64,000 bases of DNA, from NCBI GenBank assembly GCA_002470515.1, contig DKML01000015.1:372001-436000 (forward strand). The letters run 5' to 3'. The DNA is from Proteobacteria bacterium UBA7415 (GTDB taxonomy: Bacteria > Pseudomonadota > Gammaproteobacteria > Arenicellales > Arenicellaceae). The number at the start of each line of letters is the position of its first letter. Within the stretch, counting starts at the first letter, position 1. Below the pieces are notes generated by a model, which was given only the letters and a program-made list of their open reading frames with translations, was not told the origin of the DNA and made no database searches. Of this stretch, positions 18,351 to 27,007 are shown piece by piece. Both the position numbers and the translations under genes were made by a program.

Positions 18351-18988
18351 ACTCGAACGTTGTTATCACTCCATCGTATAAACGACTAGTTTTAGGTTGT
18401 GGTGCTTTAGTGCACGAGATGGTGGCCATTTTGAACCAAAATCCTAGAGTACAGGACGCAACCAAGCTACATTGTCTGCCCGCAAAGTTGCACAATACAC
18501 CTCAGTTTATCGCTGTGAGAGTAGATGAATACCTCGCTGAACATGCTCATTTGTACGACGATATTTTTGTTGCTTACGGTGATTGTGGTACTGGGGGAGA
18601 GTTAGATCGGGTGTTGGCAAAGTATTCTGCTGAGCGCATGCCAGGCGCTCATTGTTATGAGTTTTATGCAGGCACCACGGCGTTCCAAGATTTAATTGAG
18701 TCAGAATTAGGGTCTTTTTTCTTGACCGACTATTTGGTAAAGAACTATAAGCGACTCGTAATAGAGGGGCTAGGGTTAGATCGGTATCCTGAATTGTTTG
18801 ATGAGTACTTTAAACACTATAGAAAAATGGTCTATTTAGCTCAGACCAAAGATGAAAAACTAGATTTGTTGGCACGGCAATACGCCAAAGATTTTGGTTG
18901 GGAATACGAATACAGGTGGGTAGGCGTTAGCGGCATGAACCCCGTTGCCAATATCCCGATCGACCTCAAGGTTGAAGTGAGTGGTTGA
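18347..18988 (+). CDS. DUF1638 family protein
   Basis: This 213-residue protein matches DUF1638 by LVLGCGALVHEM near residue 15 and AYGDCGTGGELDRVL near residue 80, both glycine-rich with cysteines that could bind metal or a cofactor. There is no signal peptide or membrane segment, so it is probably cytoplasmic. DUF1638 genes commonly sit with MttB-type methyltransferases and corrinoid proteins, as here. It overlaps tmpB by four bases, so both are made from one message. No function is established; a role in corrinoid handling or methyl transfer is a guess from neighbours. Confidence 0.8.
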   Translation: MNSNVVITPSYKRLVLGCGALVHEMVAILNQNPRVQDATKLHCLPAKLHNTPQFIAVRVDEYLAEHAHLYDDIFVAYGDCGTGGELDRVLAKYSAERMPGAHCYEFYAGTTAFQDLIESELGSFFLTDYLVKNYKRLVIEGLGLDRYPELFDEYFKHYRKMVYLAQTKDEKLDLLARQYAKDFGWEYEYRWVGVSGMNPVANIPIDLKVEVSG

Positions 18989-19069
18989 TGTAACTGCTTG
19001 AAGAAGGTAGCGCTCAGAGTCGAGGTCTGGCTCGGGGCTTGAATATATAAGACGACAAGGTTGTGAGCC

Positions 19070-19567
19070 ATGTATCGAGCAAGACTTTTTGCCACTAGAC
19101 ACTCTAGAGCTTACGAAGCATTTTATAATGCCGTTGAGCCATTGGTGCTATTTGCTATTAAATGGCTAAGTAAATTATCTGGCGGACGGCTCGATGGCTT
19201 TATAACTTGGACTGAAAGTAAGACTAAAGGCCTTTTGTTCGATTGCCAAATGTGTGGTAATTGCGTTCTGTCGAGCACGGGAATGGCGTGCCCTATGAAC
19301 TGTCCTAAAACAATTCGCAACGGCCCATGTGGTGGCGTCCGCGAAAATGGAAACTGCGAAGTTAAACCCGAGATGAAATGTGTTTGGGTTGAGGCTTGGG
19401 ATGGTGCATCGCGCATGAAAGGTGGTGACAAGATCAATGAAGTTCAGTTTGCGGTTGACGTATCGCATCAAGGTTCTAGTGCTTGGCTGAATATGTTGAA
19501 GCAGCGAGAGCTCGAGGCTGCGGCTAAGGCTAAGCATGCAGCTGATCTTCAAGCCCCTTCAACCTAA
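19070..19567 (+). CDS. metV: MetV-like methylene-THF reductase C-terminal zinc domain protein
   Basis: This 165-residue protein is a free-standing MTHFR_C domain. It holds a dense cysteine array (Cys59, 62, 65, 74, 78, 87, 96 and 104) in the pattern CQMCGNC, CPMNC and NGPCGGVRENGNC. The acetogen partner subunit MetV has this domain, and it forms a complex with MetF that interconverts methyl-THF and methylene-THF. The next gene, 20 bases downstream, is metF, the expected partner. The N-terminal ~45 residues are an amphipathic or hydrophobic lead. No separate electron-transfer subunit (such as RnfC2 or Hdr-type) is visible nearby. Confidence 0.85.
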   Translation: MYRARLFATRHSRAYEAFYNAVEPLVLFAIKWLSKLSGGRLDGFITWTESKTKGLLFDCQMCGNCVLSSTGMACPMNCPKTIRNGPCGGVRENGNCEVKPEMKCVWVEAWDGASRMKGGDKINEVQFAVDVSHQGSSAWLNMLKQRELEAAAKAKHAADLQAPST

Positions 19568-19587
19568 ATTCAGCGAGAGGAATTGCT

Positions 19588-20589
19588 ATGACTCAATCCC
19601 CAGACCTGCATCAATTTGTTGAAGAGCCAGGTAGTCCCCTTGCGCCACGTGCAGGGCATGTTTCTCTTGGGCGGTTCGAGCGAGTTCTACGTGAAGGGCA
19701 TTTCGCTGTAACCTCAGAGATAGCGCCACCCGATTCTGCCGATCCTGACGAAGTTCTTGTTCGCGCAATGGTATTTGACGATGTGACCGACGCAATTAAC
19801 GCGACTGATGGTTCGGGAGCTAATTGTCATATGTCTAGTGTGGCAGTGTGTTCACTTTTGTCACGAGTTGGTTATTCGCCGATATTACAGATCTCTTGTC
19901 GCGACAAAAATCGCATAGCAATACAAGGGGACATTCTTGGTGCGGCGGCTTTAGGTGTTTGTAATGTGCTTGCGCTGACAGGAGATGATGTTTCTGCTGG
20001 CGATCACCCTGAAGCAAAACCAGTTTTTGATCTTGATAGCGTTTCGCTAACGACCACCATTTGTCATTTAAGAGACAAGTCACAATTTCTGAGCGGAAGA
20101 GCAATCGACACTGCACCGAAAATGTTCGCAGGGTCAACCATTAACCCTTTTGTTCCACCGGTTCAGTCTCGTCTAGCGCAACTGCGTAAAAAAATTAATG
20201 CAGGGGCTGAGTTTATCCAAACCCAGTATTGTTTTGACGTGGATGTGCTTAAGGATATGATGGCGCGTGCTGTCGATGAAGGCCTGATGGAAAAAGCTTA
20301 CATGATTGCGGGAGTGGGAACATTAGCGTCCGCAAAGACCGCAAGATGGTTGCGTTCTAACGTGCCGGGTGTGAGTATTCCAGACCACATTATTGAACGC
20401 CTAGAAGGCGCGAAAAATCAAAAGCTGGAAGGCCAGAAAATATGCGTGGAGCTTATGCAGCAGTGCAAAGAGATAGTCGGCGTTAGCGGGGTTCACATAA
20501 TGGCTTACAAGCAAGAAGAGTACGTTAAAGAAATGGTAATAGCGTCAGGTGTGCTTGATGGAAGAGTGTGTTGGGCACCGGGCAGATAG
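19588..20589 (+). CDS. metF: Methylenetetrahydrofolate reductase (MetF-like, acetogen-type)
   Basis: This 333-residue TIM-barrel flavoprotein has EIAPPDSADPDEVL near residue 45 (the folate/FAD-site glutamate region), LALTGDDVSAGDHPEAKPVF near residue 130, and GAEFIQTQYCFDVDVLKDMM near residue 210, which is characteristic of MTHFRs. It starts at an ATG with GAGAGGAA upstream. It pairs with metV just before it. In a methyl-THF-producing cluster its probable job is oxidation of methyl-THF to methylene-THF, the reverse of the biosynthetic direction. The electron acceptor is unknown, and an ordinary methionine-biosynthesis role cannot be excluded. Confidence 0.88.
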   Translation: MTQSPDLHQFVEEPGSPLAPRAGHVSLGRFERVLREGHFAVTSEIAPPDSADPDEVLVRAMVFDDVTDAINATDGSGANCHMSSVAVCSLLSRVGYSPILQISCRDKNRIAIQGDILGAAALGVCNVLALTGDDVSAGDHPEAKPVFDLDSVSLTTTICHLRDKSQFLSGRAIDTAPKMFAGSTINPFVPPVQSRLAQLRKKINAGAEFIQTQYCFDVDVLKDMMARAVDEGLMEKAYMIAGVGTLASAKTARWLRSNVPGVSIPDHIIERLEGAKNQKLEGQKICVELMQQCKEIVGVSGVHIMAYKQEEYVKEMVIASGVLDGRVCWAPGR

Positions 20590-20684
20590 TTTATTACAGT
20601 ATTAAGGTGATTTTAATAATAGGGTGGGTTCAAGAGCAGTGGCCGCCGAACTAAAAATAGACTCAAAGACAAGGAAATAAAAAA

Positions 20685-21584
20685 ATGATTCACACACTTT
20701 TATCCTCGCATAAGCGCGAAGTAACTATTGGCTTTGATCGACCGTTCACAATGATCGGAGAGCGCATCAATCCCACAGGAAGAAAGATTCTTGCTGCGGA
20801 AATGAAAAACGGTGATTACAGCCGCGTTGAGGCTGATGCGATTGCGCAGGTTGCTGCAGGCGCACAGATGCTTGATGTTAATGCAGGTATTCCGTTGGCC
20901 GATGAGCCAGCGATCTTGGCTGAAGCCATTCGTCGTGTGCAGGCGGTCGTCGATGTACCTTTGTGTATCGATTCTTCAATTATCGAAGCATTGGAAGCGG
21001 GTCTATCAGTCTATCAAGGTCGAGCACTCGTTAACTCCACGACAGCTGAAGAAGAAGTTATGGAGAGAGTGTTGCCACTGGTAAAAAAATACGACGCGGC
21101 AGTAGTCGCCATTTCAAATGACGAAACAGGTATCTCAGAAGATCCTAACGTACGCTTTGAGATCGCTAAACGTATCGTCGAACGTGCCCAAGATTATGGC
21201 ATCAAGCCTTGCGATGTAATCGTTGACCCCTTGGTCATGCCGATTGGCGCAATTGGCCAAGCGGGTGTTCAAGTGTTTCAACTGGTACGACGACTGCGCG
21301 AAGAGCTCAAAGTAAATACGACGTGTGGTGCTTCAAATATCAGTTTTGGCATTCCTAACCGTCATGGCATCAACAACGCCTTTCTGCCTATGGCGATAGC
21401 ATCTGGCATGACTTCGGCGATCGTAAATCCATTGCATGCCGGTTTGGTGGATTCAGTACGCGCGGCCGACGTGCTTGCGGGTAATGATCCGGATTGTGAA
21501 AACTGGATTACTAATAATCGTGAGCCACCTAAAGAGGGGCAATCAGCAGGTGGACGCGAAGGACGTCGCCGTCGTCGCGGATAA
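20685..21584 (+). CDS. mtgA: Methyl-THF:corrinoid methyltransferase (MtgA-like, pterin-binding domain)
   Basis: This 299-residue protein is a single pterin-binding TIM barrel related to dihydropteroate synthase, AcsE and the MetH folate domain. Signatures are FTMIGERINPTGRK at residue 25, AQMLDVNAGIPLADEP near residue 65, and NTTCGASNISFGIPNRHGIN near residue 215. It would move the methyl group from the corrinoid protein to THF. The C-terminus is a short basic tail (GGREGRRRRRG), similar to the basic ends of the downstream activator and the start of MtgB. An AAGGAA site precedes the ATG. MtgA is the best reading; methionine synthesis is unlikely for a free-standing domain in this context. Confidence 0.85.
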   Translation: MIHTLLSSHKREVTIGFDRPFTMIGERINPTGRKILAAEMKNGDYSRVEADAIAQVAAGAQMLDVNAGIPLADEPAILAEAIRRVQAVVDVPLCIDSSIIEALEAGLSVYQGRALVNSTTAEEEVMERVLPLVKKYDAAVVAISNDETGISEDPNVRFEIAKRIVERAQDYGIKPCDVIVDPLVMPIGAIGQAGVQVFQLVRRLREELKVNTTCGASNISFGIPNRHGINNAFLPMAIASGMTSAIVNPLHAGLVDSVRAADVLAGNDPDCENWITNNREPPKEGQSAGGREGRRRRRG

Positions 21585-21617
21585 TCGTTAAGTCACCAAT
21601 CGGATATAGAGTCTAAA

Positions 21618-22019
21618 ATGGCGCAGTCTTTTTCCGGAGGGTGTGTTTGTGGTGGCGTTCGCTATACGGCCAATAAACTTCGCCCGCTCTGGTATTGTCA
21701 TTGCGAGCAATGCCGACGCATGACCGGAAACTTTATGGCGGCATCCCAGGTTGACATCGCAGATATTAGTGTTGTCGGCTCGCCGAAATGGTTTTACGTG
21801 AGTGAAAAATCGCGTTACGGATTTTGCTCGGAATGCGGCTCGCAATTGTTTTGGCGAAATGATGACAACGACTATTTATCTGTTACGGGTGGCAGCTTAG
21901 ACGCCTCGAAAGGATTGAAAGTTGGAGGACATATTTTCACTTGTGAGAAGGCAGAGTATGTAAAAATACCCGCTGAAGAACTGACATTTCTGACCTACTG
22001 GTCACAACCACCAGAGTAA
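21618..22019 (+). CDS. GFA (glutathione-dependent formaldehyde-activating-type) zinc protein
   Basis: This 133-residue protein has the CENP-V/GFA fold ligands Cys9 and Cys11 (GGCVCGGVRYT), Cys27, Cys29 and Cys32 (CHCEQCRRMTG), and Cys70 and Cys73 (FCSECGSQLFW). The founding member was described as speeding condensation of formaldehyde with glutathione, but many homologues have no proven activity. Its place between the mtgA-like gene and the corrinoid activator, in a genome that also has FrmA and FghA, makes a formaldehyde link reasonable but unproven. Confidence 0.85.
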   Translation: MAQSFSGGCVCGGVRYTANKLRPLWYCHCEQCRRMTGNFMAASQVDIADISVVGSPKWFYVSEKSRYGFCSECGSQLFWRNDDNDYLSVTGGSLDASKGLKVGGHIFTCEKAEYVKIPAEELTFLTYWSQPPE

Positions 22020-22074
22020 CCTAAGCTTTACTCTTATACCTAACGCCCCAAGACACAATCACCAGGACCTCCAA

Positions 22075-24060
22075 TTGAAAAGCCAGCACCACGACTCTGA
22101 TTCGCATCAAGTTATATTTACTCCTTCAGGGCTGTCCAGCCAAAGCTCGGAGAGCCAGACGGTATTGTCGGCCGCGCATGATGCTGGTGTTGCCATTCGT
22201 TCCTTATGCGGGGGTAACGGTAATTGTCGGCAATGTTGGATAAAGGTGATTGAAGGCTCGCACAGCAAACATGGTATTGAAGTTAAATCAGATCATGTAT
22301 CGCCGCCCACTGAGCTCGAAGAGCGCTATCGTACAAAAATAGAACGATTCAAAGACATGCGCCTCGCCTGCCGAACGCATGTGTGTGGCGACCTGCTTAT
22401 TGACGTACCTGAGTCTAGCCAAGAACATCTGACTAATATTTCGAAAAGTAATGCCAAGCGAGAGTATTCTCTAAACCCTGCGTTAACCCTAATTGATGTA
22501 GATCTTGCCGAAGCAACCATGGATGACAATCCAGCGGCAACTGAAAACCTGATAGAGCGATTAGCTGAACAAGGGATCACTGCAACAATAAATTTTCACG
22601 TATTGAATGGGTTACAGGACACAATCGAAACGGCTAAATCACGATTGACTGTCGCTCTGCGAGACGGTAATCAAGTGGTTGCGGTCTATCCCCGCTTAGA
22701 GGCAGACGCAGCTAGGGAAACGCAAAACAAGCCGATTAATGTGCTTGGCGCAGCGGTAGATATAGGTTCTACAACGTTAGCAGTCTATGTGCACGACCTG
22801 ATCAGTGGAGAACTCATGTGGGAATCTTCAGCGATGAATCCACAGATTAAGTTTGGCGAAGACCTAATGAGTCGCGTTTCGTATGTGATGATGAACGAAG
22901 GCGGCGACCAACGTATGACGGACGCCGTACACGAAAAGCTAACAGCTATGTTTCATGCCGCCTGCGCAGATCTTAAAGTGGATAAAGATCGACTGCTTGA
23001 GATCGTACTGGTTGGCAATCCGATCATGCATCACCTGTTTTTTGGGTTATCGCCAGTGTCTCTGGGTCAAGCCCCCTTTACCGTTGCTAGTAGAGATTGG
23101 CAAGAGGTAAACGCAGCAGACTTAAAGCTCGATTTGCACCCTAGTGCTCGAATTGCATTTTTGCCTCTGATCGCGGGTCATGTTGGCGCCGATACGGCCG
23201 CCGCCTACTTAAGCGAGATTGATACAATGAAGTCGCAGACTGCGCTTCTTATTGATATCGGTACGAATGCCGAAATAATGTTGGCAAAAGATGGGCTCGT
23301 TTACGCCACATCTTCGCCCACGGGCCCTGCATTTGAAGGCGCAGAGATTAGCGCAGGCGTTAGAGCTTCGCACGGTGCGATTGAGCGCGTGCGTATAGAT
23401 CCAGAGACGTTAGCCGTTCGTTATAAAATTATTGGCGTTGACCAATGGTCAGATGAGCCTGAGTTTATAGAAGCCAACCACAGAGCCATCGGGATCTGTG
23501 GTTCAGGAATTATTGAAGTCATGGTGTGCTTGGCTAAAGTCGGCCTCATCGATAAGGGCGGCTTGTTCGTACAAACCAAGGCACCAGAGCGGTTCGATAA
23601 GTCTGACAATAAAGTGCGCTTTCTGCTAATCGACCAAGGCGAGCATTCAATCTACATTGAGCAAATTGACGTGCGTTCAATTCAGCTTGCCAAAGCAGCC
23701 CTATTTGCGGGCGTACACTTGTTAATGGACTATTTGGAGTGCACTGAATTTGACTCAGTGTTGCTAGCAGGCGCATTCGGGGCGCATTTAGACCCTGATT
23801 ACGTCGCGGATCTTGATCTAATACCAGGAGCGCAGAAACATCAGATTAAGTCCGTGGGTAACGCGGCGGGTGTTGGCGCGACCAAAGCTTTGTTAGATAT
23901 CAATGAACGAGAGCGAATCAAACAAGAAGTTAAACTCGTGCGTAAAATTGAATCGGCGAATGAGCCAAAGTTTCAAGAATATTTTGTGGACGGAATGAAG
24001 TTTTCCGTTTCACCGGTTGCTGGACAACAAAGCCAACGAAACCGGCGTAGACGCCGATAG
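22075..24060 (+). CDS. Corrinoid reductive activator (RACo-type ASKHA ATPase with 2Fe-2S domain)
   Basis: This 661-residue protein uses ATP to reduce Co(II) corrinoid proteins that have lost activity by oxidation back to Co(I). The N-terminal 2Fe-2S ferredoxin domain has Cys45, Cys51, Cys54 (CGGNGNCRQC) and Cys99. A linker and an ASKHA-type ATPase/DUF4445 domain follow, with AVDIGSTTLAVYVHDL near residue 225, LLIDIGTNAEIML near residue 395 and LLAGAFGAHLDPDY near residue 560. The start is a TTG with AGGA eleven bases upstream. A corrinoid system exposed to oxygen would need frequent repair, so its presence fits an aerobic host. It ends in a basic RNRRRRR tail. Confidence 0.92.
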   Translation: MKSQHHDSDSHQVIFTPSGLSSQSSESQTVLSAAHDAGVAIRSLCGGNGNCRQCWIKVIEGSHSKHGIEVKSDHVSPPTELEERYRTKIERFKDMRLACRTHVCGDLLIDVPESSQEHLTNISKSNAKREYSLNPALTLIDVDLAEATMDDNPAATENLIERLAEQGITATINFHVLNGLQDTIETAKSRLTVALRDGNQVVAVYPRLEADAARETQNKPINVLGAAVDIGSTTLAVYVHDLISGELMWESSAMNPQIKFGEDLMSRVSYVMMNEGGDQRMTDAVHEKLTAMFHAACADLKVDKDRLLEIVLVGNPIMHHLFFGLSPVSLGQAPFTVASRDWQEVNAADLKLDLHPSARIAFLPLIAGHVGADTAAAYLSEIDTMKSQTALLIDIGTNAEIMLAKDGLVYATSSPTGPAFEGAEISAGVRASHGAIERVRIDPETLAVRYKIIGVDQWSDEPEFIEANHRAIGICGSGIIEVMVCLAKVGLIDKGGLFVQTKAPERFDKSDNKVRFLLIDQGEHSIYIEQIDVRSIQLAKAALFAGVHLLMDYLECTEFDSVLLAGAFGAHLDPDYVADLDLIPGAQKHQIKSVGNAAGVGATKALLDINERERIKQEVKLVRKIESANEPKFQEYFVDGMKFSVSPVAGQQSQRNRRRRR

Positions 24061-24110
24061 GTTTTTAGAAGCTTAAGAAAGGCTCAATAGAGCCAAAAGT
24101 GAGGAATACC

Positions 24111-25643
24111 ATGCCTAGAGAACGACGAGAGAATCGCCGCCGCGGTGCAAAAACCGATGCCCCGCCAGTTCCAGTTACCCCGCCCTACATCAAGCGCAGG
24201 ATCCCTTATTTTGAGATGCTCAATGATGATGAGCTGAGTATTATTGAACGCAATGCGGACACGATCCTTGAAGAAATTGGCATCGTCTATGGGGAAGATC
24301 CAGAAGCACGAGACTACTTTTTAAAAGCAGGCGCTACTGTCGAAGGTGAACTTGTTAAGTTTCCACGCGGCATGTGCCGCGAAATCATACAGAAAACAGC
24401 GAAGGCACAATTTACCCAGCACGCTCGTAACCCTGCGAAGAGTGTTGAGATCGGTGGCAACAACATGGTTCTGGTGCCCGCCTATGGACCTCCGTTTGTG
24501 TACAACCAAGACGAAGGCCGACGCTATGCCAATATTGACGATTTTCGTAACTTCGTAAAGCTGGCATATATGTCAGACAATCTTCACCATTCTGGTGGAA
24601 CCGTCTGTGAACCAGTCGATTTACCGGTTAATAAGCGTCATTTTGACATGGTCTACTCGCATATTAAGTATTCCGACAAAGCCTTTATGGGCTCGGTAAC
24701 AGCTGCTGAGCGCGCAGAAGACTCAGTGAGCATGGCAAAGATAGTGTTTGGCGATGAATTTGTGGATCAGAACTGTGTTTTGGTAAACCTTATTAACGCT
24801 AATTCGCCAATGACATTTGATGCAACGATGTTAGGCGCGCTTAAAGTGTACGCGCGGAATAATCAAGCCTGTATGGTGTCGCCGTTTATTATTTCAGGTG
24901 CTATGTCGCCCGTGTCAGCGGCTGGTGTAGCTGCACAGAGTTTAGCCGAAGCATTGTCGGCAATGGCACTTGTTCAACTGATACGCCCAGGCGCGCCGAT
25001 GATTTACGGTAACTTTGTAAGCTCGATGAGCATGCAAACGGGTGCGCCGACATTCGGGTCACCAGAAGCCGCGCAAGTTATGAATATTGGTGCGGCCTTA
25101 GCGCGTCGCTTAGGCGTGCCTTTCAGAAGCGGTGGTGGTTTCACGTCATCTAAGCTGCCTGACGCACAGGCGGCGTATGAGGCCGCAAATACTCTAAATG
25201 CAACGCTGCACGCCGGTGTACATTTTGCATTGCATACTGCAGGCTGGCTCGAAGGCGGTCTGGCGATGGGGTATGAGAAATTTGTGATGGATGCAGACCA
25301 AGCAGGCATGGTTCGTATTGCTGCTGAAGGCATTGATATGTCTGAAAACGGTCAAGCGATGGATGCGCTGCGCGAAGTTGGACCAGGTAAGCATTTCTTA
25401 GGATGCGAGCATACCCAGCGCAATTTCAAGTCGGCGTTCTACCAATCTGCATTGTCAGACAACAACAGTTTTGAGCAATGGACTGAAGACGGCGGAACCG
25501 ACATGGCGACGCGGGCAAATACTAAATACAAACAGATGCTCGCCGACTATGTACCGCCGGAACTTGATCCAGCGATTGATGAAGCATTAGTTGAATACAT
25601 GGATAAACGCAAAGCGAGCTTCCCTGATTCGAATATTTCTTAG
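24111..25643 (+). CDS. mtgB: MttB-superfamily methyltransferase, non-pyrrolysine (MtgB-like)
   Basis: This 510-residue protein is a TIM-barrel corrinoid methyltransferase of the trimethylamine methyltransferase (MttB/DUF) superfamily. Conserved stretches are YKNGNVY-type FVYNQDEGRRYANIDDFRNF near residue 130, MGSVTAAERAED near residue 195, and the glycine-rich GGGFTSSKLPDAQAAYEA near residue 345. There is no in-frame amber codon, so it lacks pyrrolysine, like MtgB, which demethylates glycine betaine, rather than true trimethylamine MttB. The ATG at 24111 follows GAGGAA; a GTG at 24099 overlaps the site itself. The quaternary-amine substrate (betaine favoured) is inferred from the tmpAB, DMGDH and sox neighbours. 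Confidence 0.85.
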   Translation: MPRERRENRRRGAKTDAPPVPVTPPYIKRRIPYFEMLNDDELSIIERNADTILEEIGIVYGEDPEARDYFLKAGATVEGELVKFPRGMCREIIQKTAKAQFTQHARNPAKSVEIGGNNMVLVPAYGPPFVYNQDEGRRYANIDDFRNFVKLAYMSDNLHHSGGTVCEPVDLPVNKRHFDMVYSHIKYSDKAFMGSVTAAERAEDSVSMAKIVFGDEFVDQNCVLVNLINANSPMTFDATMLGALKVYARNNQACMVSPFIISGAMSPVSAAGVAAQSLAEALSAMALVQLIRPGAPMIYGNFVSSMSMQTGAPTFGSPEAAQVMNIGAALARRLGVPFRSGGGFTSSKLPDAQAAYEAANTLNATLHAGVHFALHTAGWLEGGLAMGYEKFVMDADQAGMVRIAAEGIDMSENGQAMDALREVGPGKHFLGCEHTQRNFKSAFYQSALSDNNSFEQWTEDGGTDMATRANTKYKQMLADYVPPELDPAIDEALVEYMDKRKASFPDSNIS

Positions 25644-25793
25644 AATTGGGCCGCGGCCAGATATGTATAGTTATGGGCGGTACAGAGTTTTAGCGCATTG
25701 GTGCTTGTATATTTCAAACACTGATAGTGGAATGATTTAAACAAGCGCTAGGCCATGCGAAAAAACTGTAACGATGTGACGAAGGGTTGAAAT

Positions 25794-27002
25794 ATGCGTA
25801 TGGCGATTTTTGATAAAATAAATTTGGACTCAATTAGGAGTACCAGAAACCCGATTTCGTCAGCAGCAGGTATGCCCAACGCGGCCTATACGGATTTAGA
25901 GCTATTTCACTTTGAACGGGACAGTGTCTTAAGCAAAACGTGGGCTGGATTAGAGTTTACGAGTGAGTTACCCCAGCCTGGCTACGCGATACCCATTGAT
26001 TTTATGGGCATTCCATTAGTAGTGGTTCGTGATCACAACGACGAAATCAGAGTGTTTCATAACGTGTGTAGTCACCGCGGAATGGTGGTGGTGAATCAAG
26101 CGGGTCCGATCAAAAAGTTATTGCGCTGTCCCTATCATTCCTGGACCTATGATCTAAAAGGTTCGTTGAAGAGCACGCCTCATATTGGAGGGGTGGGTCA
26201 GAATAAAGTGACAGGCTTTGATTGCGGTTCGCATGGACTCAAAAATGTTAGCAGTGAGTGCTGGATGGGGATCGTATTTATAAACCTTTCGGGGAATGCG
26301 ATGCCGTTTGCCGAGTTTATAGAGCCATTAAAAACCCGTTGGGAAGCGTTTACTGGCCAAGGTCAACTGGATCAAGTCGTGGTTTCAACGCACAGTAAGA
26401 TGCAAATCGAAATCAAAGCAAATTGGAAACTGGCGATCGAAAACTACTGCGAGGCCTATCATTTGCCCTGGGTTCATCCAGACCTAAATAGTTACTCACC
26501 CTTGGAAGAACACGTTAACCTGCATATTAATGAATATATGACCGGGCAAGGTACCCTAAATTACACTCTGTCTAAAGTCGCAGGCACAACCTTGCCAAAG
26601 TTTGAGTTTTGGCCAGAAGATAAAATGACCGAGGGCGAGTATATTTCGCTTTACCCCAACTTGATGCTGGGCGTGCAAGTCGATCATGTCTTCGCGATTA
26701 TTTTACATCCACAAGCACCCGATCATACCGTTGAGAAACTGCAAATCAGTTATGTAAATGAAACGGCGGCGGATCCTAAGTTCGAAGGCTGTCGCGCGGC
26801 CACAATGCAAGCTTGGAAGACTGTTTTTGAAGAAGATATCTCAGCAGTAGAGGGAATGCAAAGGGGGCGGCATAGTCCTGGGTTTGCCGGCGGCGCGTTT
26901 TCGCCTGTATTGGATCCACCCAGCCATGATTTTCATAAATGGGTGGCCATTGCGTACGAGAAAGCGCTTATAAATGGCACTCATGACGAACAATCTGAAT
27001 AG
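25794..27002 (+). CDS. Rieske non-heme iron oxygenase, alpha-subunit type (quaternary-amine group)
   Basis: This 402-residue oxygenase has the Rieske 2Fe-2S ligands Cys92, His94, Cys112 and His115 (CSHRG and CPYHSW). The mononuclear iron site is Glu220, His223, His228 (ENYCEAYHLPWVHPD), with a later Asp. The residue usually bridging to the Rieske centre is Asp in ring-hydroxylating enzymes; here it is Glu, as in carnitine monooxygenase and other quaternary-amine oxygenases. No reductase gene lies beside it. Five bases separate it from an aldehyde dehydrogenase, consistent with a choline- or carnitine-type reaction that yields an aldehyde. The substrate is not determined. Confidence 0.8.
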   Translation: MRMAIFDKINLDSIRSTRNPISSAAGMPNAAYTDLELFHFERDSVLSKTWAGLEFTSELPQPGYAIPIDFMGIPLVVVRDHNDEIRVFHNVCSHRGMVVVNQAGPIKKLLRCPYHSWTYDLKGSLKSTPHIGGVGQNKVTGFDCGSHGLKNVSSECWMGIVFINLSGNAMPFAEFIEPLKTRWEAFTGQGQLDQVVVSTHSKMQIEIKANWKLAIENYCEAYHLPWVHPDLNSYSPLEEHVNLHINEYMTGQGTLNYTLSKVAGTTLPKFEFWPEDKMTEGEYISLYPNLMLGVQVDHVFAIILHPQAPDHTVEKLQISYVNETAADPKFEGCRAATMQAWKTVFEEDISAVEGMQRGRHSPGFAGGAFSPVLDPPSHDFHKWVAIAYEKALINGTHDEQSE

Positions 27003-27007
27003 GTATT

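Noticed and set aside
24111..25643. A pyrrolysine-containing trimethylamine methyltransferase
   Set aside because: The frame is open end to end with no amber codon, so this is the non-pyrrolysine (MtgB-type) branch.
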